In this document: one piece after another, positions 1 to 8,706 of the stretch
Layout: each line of letters begins with the position of its first letter
How positions within the stretch are numbered: position 1 is the first letter of the stretch
NCBI RefSeq assembly: GCF_000422465.1
Contig: NZ_KE383843.1
Location: 372,001 to 436,000, forward strand
Length of the DNA stretch: 64,000 nucleotides
From: Paenibacillus harenae DSM 16969
GTDB taxonomy: Bacteria; Bacillota; Bacilli; Paenibacillales; Paenibacillaceae
Direction of reading: 5' to 3'
Notes under the pieces: generated by a model
Databases searched by the model: none
Told to the model about the DNA's origin: nothing
What the model saw: the letters and a program-made list of their open reading frames with translations, nothing else
Translations under genes and position numbers: made by a program

Positions 1-432
1 ATCATGCGACAAGCTGTGCTGATAGTAAGTAATGGCCCCTCTCTCCGTCACGTCAAACTCCGCATCCCATACCCCAAGGTAGAAGGGACGGTAATCGACG
101 GCGCTGCTCCTTTTGACAACTTCACAGAAACAGCTGACGATGCAATGCACCTTAATGCTGACTTCCTCGGGGGCGGCCTCCAATGGCTCCAGCGTCTCGA
201 TAAAATCAAGCAGCGTCCCCACGGTTGAAAAAACTCTCGGGTCAACCTCTTCTTCCGGCACCAAGACATGCATATCCGTCTCGATGTACACGATAAGCTG
301 AACGATCATGATGGAATCGATGCACAAATCGTCCTTCAGACGCAGCGCGTCGTGCAGCTCGACCGCTCCCTCCCATCGCAGCTTCTCCTTCATAACTGCT
401 GCGAGCTGTATTCTTTGTTCCTCGCGATTCAT
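1..432 (-). CDS. asbD: Petrobactin carrier protein (AsbD-like) continuous with AsbE-like domain, partial
   Basis: The first ~85 residues read as an acyl/aryl carrier protein, with the phosphopantetheine-site serine in LCIDSIMIV. In petrobactin synthesis this protein carries activated 3,4-dihydroxybenzoate. The frame continues without a stop into VHCIVSCFCEVVKRSSAVDY and YRPFYLGVWDAEFDV, which I recognise as the start of the condensing protein AsbE, and then leaves the window. Either the two proteins are fused, or AsbE restarts internally: GTG at 150-148, or a rarer ATT at 156-154, with GAGGAA upstream. The ATG at 432 overlaps the asbC stop as ATGA, implying translational coupling. The carrier call is firm; AsbE identity is from recall of the family, and fusion versus restart is open. 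Confidence 0.8.
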   Translation of the reverse strand, partial: MNREEQRIQLAAVMKEKLRWEGAVELHDALRLKDDLCIDSIMIVQLIVYIETDMHVLVPEEEVDPRVFSTVGTLLDFIETLEPLEAAPEEVSIKVHCIVSCFCEVVKRSSAVDYRPFYLGVWDAEFDVTERGAITYYQHSLSHD

Positions 433-1679
433 CTTGCATTATCCCTCATTTCGAGTAGTCTGCGGCTAACCTTTCCGTTCTTGGTTCTTGGAATGTCAGA
501 GACCATTTCAACATGGGCGGGAACCTTGTAAGGAGGCAGGCCCTGCAGGCACCAATCTCTTACCAGCTCCGGCGTGACGCAAGATGCGGCTACGACGCTG
601 GCCTTTACCAGCTCGCCGATCACCGGATGCCGACCGCGGTAGACGACAACCTCATGGATACCTTCTAAACGGCTGATGCATTCCTCAACCTCAACGGGAT
701 ACACCTTAAGCCCGGATACATTGATCACATCGTCTGCGCGGGACACAAATCGGAGACTCCCCGATTCGGCGGTATATCCTAAGTCCTGCGTCCGGATTAC
801 CTTCCCGTGGGCGGTAACGCTGATTTCGGCCGGCCGGGAAGGATGGCTTCCGGCTTCAATGGCAATGTGCTTTAGCGGATATCCCATATCGTCGTGCGAT
901 TCGATGCCGTTGGAGAGACTGATGCAGCCCGCCTCCGAGCAGCCGTACTGCTGCAATAGCGATTCCGTCATCCCGATTAGCTTACGGTACAGCGCTTCAG
1001 GAAGAGGAGCGCCGGAGCTGATGAAGCGATGGAAGCGTACGGGTTCACGGACTAGCCCGGTGACGGCCTGCAGCAGCAGCGGAACGCCATATACCAGATG
1101 CCGCGGCGTTTGCCGGATGAGGCCGAGCGCGAACTTCGGGTTGTTATGGGTAATGATAACCGGGTCGTTTCCTCTCTCCAGGGCGGACAGCACGCCCGAC
1201 AGCAAGCCGTAGGAATGGGAGACGGACGATAAAATCACGGGAGTCGGATCGTCATCCGTCATCAGTGCCTCGTTGTATGCCTCCAGCTCATGCTGCACCT
1301 CTTGCCATGTTCGTCTGACGAGCTTCGCCCCGCCTGTCGTTCCCGAGCTGAATTGGCAGATGCCAGCCTGGAGGACATTCTCCTCGAAGAATCTGTTCAG
1401 GGGGATGTAGTGCTTGGGATCGCCATAAATGAGTCCGGAGCAATCCGCATCTACAGCCATCGTAACTGCAGCGTCCATCGGCGTCTCGCCGTGAATAAGC
1501 AAGACGGAGCCTGCATGCCGTCTAAAGTAAAGCACTAGCGAAATCGTATAAATCGGGTCCGTGCAGCAAACCGCAAGCGTTCGGCCTTCGACGCGAGCGA
1601 GGTGCTCCAGCCCTTGATACATGGCATGGACGGCTTCCATTTCCGACTTATCGTACCTGGTTGTATTTACGGTTATCAT
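429..1679 (-). CDS. asbC: 3,4-dihydroxybenzoate-AMP ligase (AsbC-like)
   Basis: An adenylate-forming (ANL) enzyme of about 416 residues, expected to activate 3,4-dihydroxybenzoate and load it on the adjacent carrier protein. The P-loop-like motif SSGTTGGAKLVRR, the YGCSEAG motif and the C-terminal RTKNGKVSRR lysine motif are all visible. I chose the ATG at 1679 because it overlaps the upstream stop as ATGA, with a GGAAAGGGGA site further upstream; an ATG 24 bases earlier is possible. It lies between asbB and the carrier gene in one coupled operon. The family (acyl-AMP ligase) is certain; the aryl substrate is inferred from the asbABCD order. Confidence 0.88.
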   Translation of the reverse strand: MITVNTTRYDKSEMEAVHAMYQGLEHLARVEGRTLAVCCTDPIYTISLVLYFRRHAGSVLLIHGETPMDAAVTMAVDADCSGLIYGDPKHYIPLNRFFEENVLQAGICQFSSGTTGGAKLVRRTWQEVQHELEAYNEALMTDDDPTPVILSSVSHSYGLLSGVLSALERGNDPVIITHNNPKFALGLIRQTPRHLVYGVPLLLQAVTGLVREPVRFHRFISSGAPLPEALYRKLIGMTESLLQQYGCSEAGCISLSNGIESHDDMGYPLKHIAIEAGSHPSRPAEISVTAHGKVIRTQDLGYTAESGSLRFVSRADDVINVSGLKVYPVEVEECISRLEGIHEVVVYRGRHPVIGELVKASVVAASCVTPELVRDWCLQGLPPYKVPAHVEMVSDIPRTKNGKVSRRLLEMRDNAR

Positions 1680-3547
1680 ATACGGCTGTAATCCCCTTTC
1701 CATATTTCATTCGATGAGGCCGGGTACAGCGGATTAGGAGCTTCGTGTACCATGAGCGTTTGACCTTGATATAGCCTGCGCCTTGTCAACTGCTCCACGC
1801 GACAGGCAGGAGTGAACAGATCGAGCTCTTGGAATCGAGGTTCCAGCTCAGGGAATCGGCCGATATGCTCCGCGAGCATCTCGTATACGAGCTCCCAGAA
1901 CTGCCGTTCATCGAAGGCGTAGTGATCTTCCAGCAGCAACGCAAGCTCCCCCAGGTTCATGAAGAACAAGCAATCGGTCATCAGTTCTTTTACTAACTGC
2001 AGGCTGTCCATAGCGAAGCCTTCATTCCGCGCAGTCGAGCTGTAGTAAGGATGAGCTGAGGCGAAGTCAGGACATCGCGCCGGCTCCTTCAAGTAAGCGG
2101 GGTGATATTCCACCCCTTCGTGGAAATCTTTCCAAGCCGTTCGGACCGGGATTCCTTGCCTGTGAAGAAGCACGATATTTTGCGCATGCGATTCCAAGGC
2201 GAGACCATGCCCGGCGAGCAGGTGAACGACCGGCAGCATACATACGGCAAGCAGCCTCCGAAGCCAAATCCTGACGCCCTGACAGCGAACCCACGGATCA
2301 ATGAAGGGCGTTCCATTGATTTCAACCGCCGAGAGCGCATTCATCGGTACCGCCTCCTCCCCTGCTTCCAGGTAGCGGTGAAGGCTCTCGCGCCACAGGC
2401 AGCCGATGACGCCGTAAGCTTCCGGCCGAATTCCCGCGTCTTGACCCGACTGCGGCGCATGTGGATGCGGATCGTATGAAACCCCCGCATACTCCATGAG
2501 CAGGACGACCCGCGCTTCGTCACGCAAGAATGCATCTCGCTGTACGATCTGGTTCAGCCAGGCGGAAACAAGCGGAGCCGTTGCCAAGCTGTGCGGTGTG
2601 AGAGAGCGCAAGCTTGATGTATTCGTGATATGCAGCGACAGTTTCAAGTACGATTGGACGGGATTGGCATGATTCGCTAAAGTGCGGATCGATTGTTGGG
2701 GGCGATATCCAACCTCTGACTCCCCGAGGCAGATCATCTGCTTGTTCCTTAACTCCATGCTAAAAACTTGCAATACCCGATGCGTCCACTGCCAGGGATG
2801 CACGGGAAGGTAGACGTATTCGGCCGGCTCGCGATTATGTTCCCTCAGGACTGAATCAAACTGTGAGAGTTGACCTTCGCCTAGCTCCAGAAGCAGAATA
2901 TCCCTGTAAGCAAGCCCGGAAAGGACATGTTGGCCTGCAAGCTCCTTGCAGAGCGCGATCCAGACGGGCTTCACCTCCGCCTCGAATTCCGGACCATAGG
3001 CATAGTGATCGCTGACGGAGAATCCGATTCGCGACTTGTAGCACGGATGATACGGATGTCCGTCCATCAGGGCGCTTTCCAGCTTGTCGTAGGACAGCCC
3101 GTGAAGCGGCTGCGTCCCCTCGGTTGCTCTCTTATGTTGGGCCAGCGTATCATTCAGCAGCGTTTGCTCCAACTCTTGAATGAAGGCGTGCAGCTTGGTT
3201 TCCGGTACATCATGCTGGCGGCACAGCTCCTGCATGAGCAAGCTCGGCGACTCTGCTTCTTGCTCCGTCTCCCTCGTGCACCGCATAATCGGCCGGTCCT
3301 TTAGACGGATGCGCCCGAAAGTGAAGCGTTCCCGGCCGATGCATACATATTTTACCGACTGTCCCAATCCATCCTTGCCGCGGATTATGAACTCCGTCTC
3401 TCCCGCGATTTCCCTCCTTTCAGAATGAACGATTCCTTCGTATATCAGCGCTTCAAGCAGCTGTCGAAGCACTCTTCTTCTCGCCTGTACGTAAGCAGGA
3501 GACAAGATCGCCTCATACACTTGGGTTGCTTCCGCATACATCTTCAT
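1676..3547 (-). CDS. asbB: NIS siderophore synthetase AsbB (IucA/IucC family)
   Basis: An NRPS-independent siderophore synthetase of about 623 residues, normal for the family. IucA/IucC landmarks include HPCYKSRIGFS, the substrate-site stretch LPVHPWQW and the C-terminal LESHAQNIVLL (HxQN). In the petrobactin pathway AsbB completes the citrate-spermidine-dihydroxybenzoate scaffold. The ATG at 3547 overlaps the asbA stop as ATGA; an upstream ATG at 3568 would lie inside asbA and has no better ribosome site. It is the second gene of the Fur-controlled operon. The enzyme class is certain; AsbB rather than another NIS enzyme is inferred from gene order. Confidence 0.9.
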   Translation of the reverse strand: MKMYAEATQVYEAILSPAYVQARRRVLRQLLEALIYEGIVHSERREIAGETEFIIRGKDGLGQSVKYVCIGRERFTFGRIRLKDRPIMRCTRETEQEAESPSLLMQELCRQHDVPETKLHAFIQELEQTLLNDTLAQHKRATEGTQPLHGLSYDKLESALMDGHPYHPCYKSRIGFSVSDHYAYGPEFEAEVKPVWIALCKELAGQHVLSGLAYRDILLLELGEGQLSQFDSVLREHNREPAEYVYLPVHPWQWTHRVLQVFSMELRNKQMICLGESEVGYRPQQSIRTLANHANPVQSYLKLSLHITNTSSLRSLTPHSLATAPLVSAWLNQIVQRDAFLRDEARVVLLMEYAGVSYDPHPHAPQSGQDAGIRPEAYGVIGCLWRESLHRYLEAGEEAVPMNALSAVEINGTPFIDPWVRCQGVRIWLRRLLAVCMLPVVHLLAGHGLALESHAQNIVLLHRQGIPVRTAWKDFHEGVEYHPAYLKEPARCPDFASAHPYYSSTARNEGFAMDSLQLVKELMTDCLFFMNLGELALLLEDHYAFDERQFWELVYEMLAEHIGRFPELEPRFQELDLFTPACRVEQLTRRRLYQGQTLMVHEAPNPLYPASSNEIWKGDYSRI

Positions 3548-5427
3548 GCCTGCCCGCTCCCATTCCACACCGCTTCCTTCCGCCAGCGAAAGGTAACCTG
3601 CTTCGCCTTATGAATCATTCGCATGCTCGGCAGCTCCTTCACGAGCGGATTATCGATCGGCACATATACCGCTTGCTCCAGCGGACAATCGAGCTCATCC
3701 ATATCGTATAACCGCGTCAACAGGTTGGCTTTGCACGGAATGCTCGATTCCTTCAGCAAACTCTCCAGGAAAATAGACGGCTCACGGTTCATCGGGAGAA
3801 ACTTCTCCAGGGCGGAGCGAAGTTCTGCAAGCAGCACCCTCTCGTCAATCAAGTTTTCCATGCCGAACCCGTTGATGAGGCCGAGCATATGATTCACGAT
3901 CAGGTAATACCGGAACCGTTCGTCAACGATGCGGTCATCGTAAATATTGCCGCTCTTTTCCCCTAGTTCAGGAAGCAGTCCATCCAGCATCGGCTTGGTC
4001 GAACGGCAGTAATAATAACCCTGATTGTCGCGATAATAGAATCGGCTCGGATAGCCGTTCAGTAGCCTGATCAAACAGTTCTGCTGATGCGCTTCCAACG
4101 CAATGCCATATTTCAGAAATAGCCATACCATAGGCTTAAGGGACAGATCAAGGTAGCGGCGAAACCAGTCCAGACTCACTTGGCTGCTGCTGCGCCCTTC
4201 TTTCTGCGATAAGCTGTCGATTAGATGGGCTAATCGGGAGCGAGAGCCCGGAAGCGGGTCCTGCACGAGGGCGGCGATCAGCGTTACCTCTTTTGCCTCC
4301 TCCTCCCGGAACGGATTGTCACGCACAATGACTTCAAATCCCGACTCTTCCGCATCCCCCTCCGCCATTAAGGTTAAATAAGCAGGATCGCCGATAAAGG
4401 AAAAGCCGGGAAAACGACGATGAAACTCAGGTATGCAAGTTGACAAAAGCCGACTGCTCTCAACGCCGCTTACCAGCTCCTTAAACTTGTTAATACGCAT
4501 GGAATTCGTAATTTTGACCTGTATCGAGAGCTTTAGCATGAATTGCGCCTCGGGATGATAGACCGTTCTTAACGAGGATGTCGCCATATAGGATCTGCCT
4601 TGCGCACCTAAATAGCCCAACAGGCCTTGCTCCAGCCAGCGCCGGGCGCGGTCTTGACACAGAAGCCATTCGGCTTGATTCGGATGAACGGGTATCAGTG
4701 CGATGCTCTTATTGCCGCAATAACAATCCTTAAAGTCTTGGTCGACCTCGGGGTCTTTTCTCAGCTCCGATTTGATCAGTTCCACCGCGGAGTCCCCAAG
4801 CGCCGATGCCTCGACGACCAAGCTGCGATGCGACCAGAAGTAATGCAGTTGGAACTGCCCCTTCAGCTCCGGCGCGTACTCGTTCTGCTTCCAGTCCGCG
4901 AAGCCTTGTCGGCTCTTCGGCGTCGGGTGGGTCAAATGCCCGAACAGAAGCGCCTGCTCCGCTTGAATAAAGTCGCTATGCTCCCCGTACAAGCTTTCCG
5001 CGTCATCCTCACGCGATTGGATAAACGTTTCGATGTGATTGCAGCTTTGGACCACGCGCTGGATGAGCTCTGCCGACCGCGCATGATCATTGCCGCGAGA
5101 AAGCTCTCTTACAAGCAGCGTGATTGCCGTGATATAGTCGATCGGTTCCGGAGCGTTGCCGCCCACCTGCCAATAAACCGGTCCCGCAAAACGGTGTCTT
5201 CCCGTCGGTGACAGGTAGCTGGCTCTAACATAAAGCGTCATATGCAGCAACGGAACGCGCACATAGGCTTCGTTCCCGAAGAGCGGTTGATCCCCCTTGC
5301 TGCCCGGGGATTCCGTGACCTTTCCTGTTGACCTGACGATGCAGCCTTTCCCGGTTTCTCGCAAATAACAATTCAGAAAGCTCTCCAGCGTGGCCTTCTC
5401 TGCAATCTCTCTGGCACGTTGAGTCAT
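3544..5427 (-). CDS. asbA: NIS siderophore synthetase AsbA (IucA/IucC family)
   Basis: A 627-residue IucA/IucC enzyme, predicted to condense citrate with spermidine in the first step of petrobactin assembly. Its sequence strongly recalls Bacillus AsbA: ATLESFLNCYLRETGKG near the N-terminus, LFGHLTHPTPKSRQGF, MATSSLRT, MLKLSIQVKITNSMR, and ALEAHQQNCLIRL for the conserved HQQN. The ATG at 5427 follows AAAGGAGAATATC. It opens the operon and has a ~135-nt leader that contains a copy of the two-hairpin repeat. Control is by the promoter and Fur box at 5560-5600. This is the best-supported petrobactin assignment in the window. Confidence 0.93.
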   Translation of the reverse strand: MTQRAREIAEKATLESFLNCYLRETGKGCIVRSTGKVTESPGSKGDQPLFGNEAYVRVPLLHMTLYVRASYLSPTGRHRFAGPVYWQVGGNAPEPIDYITAITLLVRELSRGNDHARSAELIQRVVQSCNHIETFIQSREDDAESLYGEHSDFIQAEQALLFGHLTHPTPKSRQGFADWKQNEYAPELKGQFQLHYFWSHRSLVVEASALGDSAVELIKSELRKDPEVDQDFKDCYCGNKSIALIPVHPNQAEWLLCQDRARRWLEQGLLGYLGAQGRSYMATSSLRTVYHPEAQFMLKLSIQVKITNSMRINKFKELVSGVESSRLLSTCIPEFHRRFPGFSFIGDPAYLTLMAEGDAEESGFEVIVRDNPFREEEAKEVTLIAALVQDPLPGSRSRLAHLIDSLSQKEGRSSSQVSLDWFRRYLDLSLKPMVWLFLKYGIALEAHQQNCLIRLLNGYPSRFYYRDNQGYYYCRSTKPMLDGLLPELGEKSGNIYDDRIVDERFRYYLIVNHMLGLINGFGMENLIDERVLLAELRSALEKFLPMNREPSIFLESLLKESSIPCKANLLTRLYDMDELDCPLEQAVYVPIDNPLVKELPSMRMIHKAKQVTFRWRKEAVWNGSGQA

Positions 5428-5458
5428 GATATTCTCCTTTAATTCATGGCCTTCGTTT

Positions 5459-5559
5459 AAAATATAAGAATTTATAAGTTTAACACTTATAACTAGGCTT
5501 ATATTTCACCGTGAAACGGTGGCGTCCTTAGACAAGGACGCCGACAGGCGTTTCTGCTT
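5459..5559 (-). repeat. Two-hairpin repeat, copy A (asbA leader)
   Basis: A copy of the ~100-bp interspersed repeat, in the same orientation as asbA and between its promoter and start codon, so it should be transcribed as 5' leader. It begins (minus strand) AAGCAGAAACGCC. The first hairpin here is strong: GGCGTCCTT pairs with AAGGACGCC. The second has inner arms TTATAAG/CTTATAA and outer arms AAATATAAG/CTTATATTT. Other copies are at 19848-20145 and 56493-56590, with a remnant at 47180-47204. Confidence 0.75.
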
Positions 5560-5580
5560 GACTGATATTGATTATCAGTC
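5560..5580. promoter_or_regulatory. Fur box of the asb operon
   Basis: A 21-bp site with perfect 8-bp arms, GACTGATA and TATCAGTC, containing TGATATTGATTATCA, which fits the Bacillus Fur 7-1-7 consensus closely. It overlaps the asbA -10 element, so iron-loaded Fur would block transcription. Confidence 0.8.
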
Positions 5581-5600
5581 TCGTTTCATTGTAATGACAA
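5571..5600 (-). promoter_or_regulatory. asbA promoter
   Basis: On the minus strand a -35 TTGTCA (5600-5595) is followed after 18 bp by a -10 GATAAT (5576-5571). The -10 lies inside the Fur box at 5560-5580, the expected arrangement for iron repression. Predicted start of transcription is near 5564. Confidence 0.6.
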
Positions 5601-5679
5601 ATCCGCCGGGTGGCTATACACGGGTTTACCCTTTTTCATGGATGAAATGAACTTATGGCTTGAGAATGGCAGATTTCAG

Positions 5680-5707
5680 ACTGCCTTGGAATATATTCCA
5701 AGGCAGT
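5680..5707. promoter_or_regulatory. 28-bp perfect palindrome between asbA and the AraC gene
   Basis: ACTGCCTTGGAATA is followed directly by its exact reverse complement. It lies about 37 bp upstream of the Fur box of the AraC gene and 100 bp from that of asbA. On the plus strand it is followed by TTGATTTTTATC, so it could be a terminator hairpin insulating the divergent units, or an operator for the AraC-type regulator. The sequence does not decide between these. Confidence 0.6.
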
Positions 5708-5743
5708 TGATTTTTATCTTCAACTTGTTTATCGTTAAAGTAA

Positions 5744-5758
5744 TGATAATCATTCTCA
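5744..5758. promoter_or_regulatory. Fur box of the AraC-type regulator
   Basis: TGATAATCATTCTCA fits the Fur consensus TGATAATNATTATCA with one change, in the wider context TAATGATAATCATTCTCAT. It lies 19 bp upstream of the regulator's ATG, so the regulator is probably iron-repressed like the genes it flanks. Confidence 0.78.
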
Positions 5759-5776
5759 TGAAAAGGACGGTTTCCA

Positions 5777-6592
5777 ATGACGATTCGCAGCTCTTATGTA
5801 ACCTATATGCCTGTCTCGTTGAAGCTCCATCGCTATGTGCCTGGCATGCGCCTGAAGCCGGCACGGTTCGGCATGCACTCCATTCTATGTGTAACCGGAG
5901 GCGCTGGACAACTCCGAATGGATCAGCACAAGTACGATCTGCTGCCGGGAAGCTGTCTTTTATGGTCCCCTTCCACCTTCATTGAACTGGCCGCCGCGCC
6001 GGATCGCCCTTTGCAGCTGTTTTTGCTCCAATACATCAGCATACCCTTGGCTGTCGCCGAATCCGAATACGATGCAGCACTGCACGAATGGCCGAATATC
6101 GGCTGGGACCGTGCCAGGGTCGAACTTCACTCCCCTGCATGGATCGAGCCGCTGCTCACGCAGCTGCAGCAGGCGCTGAATGATTCGCGTCCTTCTATGT
6201 GGTTTCGAAGGCAATCGTTATTTCTTGAGTTGCTTCAGGTATTCTCCGAAGCAACGGAGGAGCCGACGCCGACCCCGTCGATTCAGAGAACGATCCGTTA
6301 CATGGAACTGCATTATTCGGAGCCCATTCAGGCAGGATTTCTGCCTGTGCTGGCCGGCCTTACGCCGAGTTCCTATTGCAGAGCCTTCAAGAAGGCGACC
6401 GGGTTGACCCCGAATGGGTACTTAACCCGGCTGCGTATCAATCGTGCCAAGCAATTATTGGCACAATCGAACTTGACGTTAAAAAAAATCGCTTGCAGCG
6501 TGGGTTATCAAGACGAGCTGTATTTTAGCCGGGTGTTCAAAAACTGCGAAGGCGTTTCCCCCACCCTGTTTACAAAAAACAGACTCGAATGA
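5777..6592 (+). CDS. AraC-family transcriptional regulator, probably of siderophore uptake
   Basis: A 271-residue protein with an N-terminal cupin-like sensing part (about 1-160) and a C-terminal AraC double helix-turn-helix (about 175-270). Motifs in the latter include LTPSSYCRAFKKATGLTPNG, RINRAKQLL and IACSVGYQDELYFSRVFKN. Regulators of this kind, such as Btr in B. subtilis, activate ferric-siderophore import genes when the siderophore is present. AAAGGA lies about 10 bases before the ATG. Position between siderophore synthesis and uptake genes, plus its own Fur box, supports that role. The target genes and ligand are inference. Confidence 0.85.
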   Translation: MTIRSSYVTYMPVSLKLHRYVPGMRLKPARFGMHSILCVTGGAGQLRMDQHKYDLLPGSCLLWSPSTFIELAAAPDRPLQLFLLQYISIPLAVAESEYDAALHEWPNIGWDRARVELHSPAWIEPLLTQLQQALNDSRPSMWFRRQSLFLELLQVFSEATEEPTPTPSIQRTIRYMELHYSEPIQAGFLPVLAGLTPSSYCRAFKKATGLTPNGYLTRLRINRAKQLLAQSNLTLKKIACSVGYQDELYFSRVFKNCEGVSPTLFTKNRLE

Positions 6593-6597
6593 TCGAA

Positions 6598-7596
6598 TCA
6601 TCTACTGCTTTTGTATAACAAATACATAAAAAATGGCGCGCCGATTCCTGCCGTAAATACCCCAGCGGGGATGTCCATCGGTTGAAAAAGCATTCTTCCT
6701 GCCAGATCCGCGAGCAGGAGGATGACTGCGCCGAGCAGGGCGGCGGCGGGAAGCAAAACGCGGTGCGAGTTGCCGACGAGCTTACGGGCCATGTGCGGGG
6801 CCAATAGACCGATAAACGAGATCGTCCCAGCCACTCCGACGGCCGCCCCTGAGAGCGCGACGCTAATCGCCAGCAGCAGCAAACGGTTGAACTGCAATCG
6901 GATTCCCAGGCCTGAGGCTATTTCTTCTCCTAGCGTCAGCACATCCAGCTCTTTGGCGTAGAGATAGGCTACAGATAATCCTGCGGCGACCCACGGGCTC
7001 AATGCAGCCACATTTTTCCAGTTGGTTCCATAAATGCTGCCCGTCAACCAATTCAGCACTTGGGAGGCCATGTAAGCGGGTCCGTTGATCAGCAAGAACG
7101 TGGTCAGCGCGCCCATGGCGGTCGATATGCCAATCCCGATCAGTACGAGCCGCAGAGGGGAAACGCCTCTTTTCCAGGCTAATACATAGTTTACCGCTGC
7201 TGCGCAGAACGCCCCTGCGATGGCGATGAAGGGAACAAAGTGGATACTGTAGACGCCTGCGGATAACGTCATGAAGGCTACAACCGCAACGGAGGCGCCC
7301 CCGGTAACGCCCAGCAAGTCGGGTGCGGCCAGCGGGTTGCGAATCACCCCCTGCAGCAGTACGCCCGAAACCGCCATGGCGGCGCCAATCAACAAAGCAG
7401 CGACAATTCTGGGCAGGCGAAACTCCAGGATGACGAGTCCGCTGCTTTCGTTGTTTTGACCGAGGATCGTCTGGACCACTTCCATCACGGGAATACGGGT
7501 ACTGCCCATGGATAAGCTGAGCAACGACAAGAGCAGGGTTGCAAGACCCAGCAGGAGGACAATAAGGTGCCCTCTTCCTTTGATCGCTTTAAGCAT
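6598..7596 (-). CDS. Iron-siderophore ABC transporter permease (FecCD family, second subunit)
   Basis: A 332-residue, strongly hydrophobic FecCD/BtuC-type permease with about ten membrane helices. Family landmarks are FRLPRIVAALLIGAAMAVSG, GVIRNPLAAPDLLG, and GTISFIGLLAPHMARKLVG, the segment that couples to the ATPase. It starts inside the last codons of the upstream permease gene (8-bp overlap), so the two are co-translated and probably form a heterodimeric channel. Closest familiar arrangement is YfiZ-YfhA of B. subtilis. It faces the AraC gene tail to tail with only 5 bp between stops. Substrate is inferred to be the siderophore of the adjacent operon. Confidence 0.92.
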   Translation of the reverse strand: MLKAIKGRGHLIVLLLGLATLLLSLLSLSMGSTRIPVMEVVQTILGQNNESSGLVILEFRLPRIVAALLIGAAMAVSGVLLQGVIRNPLAAPDLLGVTGGASVAVVAFMTLSAGVYSIHFVPFIAIAGAFCAAAVNYVLAWKRGVSPLRLVLIGIGISTAMGALTTFLLINGPAYMASQVLNWLTGSIYGTNWKNVAALSPWVAAGLSVAYLYAKELDVLTLGEEIASGLGIRLQFNRLLLLAISVALSGAAVGVAGTISFIGLLAPHMARKLVGNSHRVLLPAAALLGAVILLLADLAGRMLFQPMDIPAGVFTAGIGAPFFMYLLYKSSR

Positions 7597-8599
7597 GAGT
7601 TCTCCTTCTTGCCACGTAGATTAGGAAGGGTACTCCCAGCAGAGCCGTTGCGACGCCGACGGGGACCTCCTTCGGCATGATGATAAAGCGGGAAGCAATA
7701 TCCGCGCCAACCAGCAGCAAGGCGCCCATAACGGCGCAGTAGGGCAGCAGCCAACGGTGATCGTTTCCCACGAAATATCTGCTCAAATGCGGCACGATAA
7801 CGCCGATAAATGCAATCGGGCCCGCAACGGCAACAGAGCCTCCGGCGAGCAATACAATGGCGATGGCGGACAGGAGGCGGATGAGCGCGAGCCGCTGTCC
7901 CAGCCCTTTGGCTACGGTATCTCCAAGCGCCACGACATTCAACGATCCGGATAGCAGCATGGACAGCGCCCAGCCTGCAGCTACATAGGGCAGTACAACC
8001 GTGAGATGCTCCATTTCCCGGTCTGCGACCGAGCCGACCATCCAGAATAGCGCTTGATCCAGCGATTGCTTGTTAACCAAGACGATACCGGAGGTGACCG
8101 AAGAAGCGAATGCGGCGACGGAAGCGCCGGCTAGCGTCAGTTTGACCGGCTCGAAGCCGCCCTTCCCTCTCGAACCGAGGAGGAAAACGAATAAAGCCGT
8201 AACCGATGCTCCCGCGAATGAAATCCAGATCATGCTTCCAAGCAGGAGACCCGAACCGAAGATCCATAGGCTGATGACCAGAAAAAGCACGGCTCCCGCA
8301 TTAATCCCGAAAACCGAAGGGGAAGCGAGGGGATTTCTTGTGAGCACTTGCATCATCGCGCCGGCCATGGCCAGGCTGGCCCCTACTACAGCGCCAATGA
8401 AAGTTCGGGGAACGCGCGTATTCGTAATGATGATCTGCTCGTTGGAGCCGTCAGGATCGGCGTATGCTTGCCATACCTCGTCCACTCCAAAATGCTGCAG
8501 ACCATAAAGAACGCTAGCCAACATGAAAGCGAGCAGCAGGAGTACGCCTGCCGCCAATCCAAGCAGTTTCAGCAGACGGTTATGCTTAAATAGACCCAT
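7589..8599 (-). CDS. Iron-siderophore ABC transporter permease (FecCD family, first subunit)
   Basis: A 336-residue FecCD permease. Key stretches are NTRVPRTFIGAVVGASLAMA, QVLTRNPLASPSVFGINAGA, and GPIAFIGVIVPHLSRYFVG, the ATPase-contact region. I chose the ATG at 8599, preceded by GGGGGA at good spacing. The longer open frame back to 8716 would run through the Fur box at 8678-8696 and carry an implausible N-terminus. Together with the next gene it forms the membrane channel for the binding protein encoded divergently at 8805. No ATPase gene is present here, so a shared one elsewhere must energise import. Confidence 0.92.
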   Translation of the reverse strand: MGLFKHNRLLKLLGLAAGVLLLLAFMLASVLYGLQHFGVDEVWQAYADPDGSNEQIIITNTRVPRTFIGAVVGASLAMAGAMMQVLTRNPLASPSVFGINAGAVLFLVISLWIFGSGLLLGSMIWISFAGASVTALFVFLLGSRGKGGFEPVKLTLAGASVAAFASSVTSGIVLVNKQSLDQALFWMVGSVADREMEHLTVVLPYVAAGWALSMLLSGSLNVVALGDTVAKGLGQRLALIRLLSAIAIVLLAGGSVAVAGPIAFIGVIVPHLSRYFVGNDHRWLLPYCAVMGALLLVGADIASRFIIMPKEVPVGVATALLGVPFLIYVARRRTHA

Positions 8600-8677
8600 C
8601 GAACTTATCCCCCATGAAGTTAAAATTTCATTTAAAATAACATGCTTATTGTATGGGCGATAACACCCCGTGTCAAT

Positions 8678-8696
8678 GATTATGATTATCATTCTC
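8678..8696. promoter_or_regulatory. Fur box of the permease genes
   Basis: On the minus strand GAGAATGATAATCATAATC matches 17 of 19 positions of the classical Fur consensus GATAATGATAATCATTATC. It is about 80 bp upstream of the permease ATG and probably controls that transcript. Confidence 0.78.
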
Positions 8697-8706
8697 GAAA
8701 AATGTG

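Noticed and set aside
5638..5985. 115-codon frame overlapping the start of the AraC gene
   Set aside because: It runs through the palindrome and Fur box and has no family resemblance; the AraC frame explains this region.
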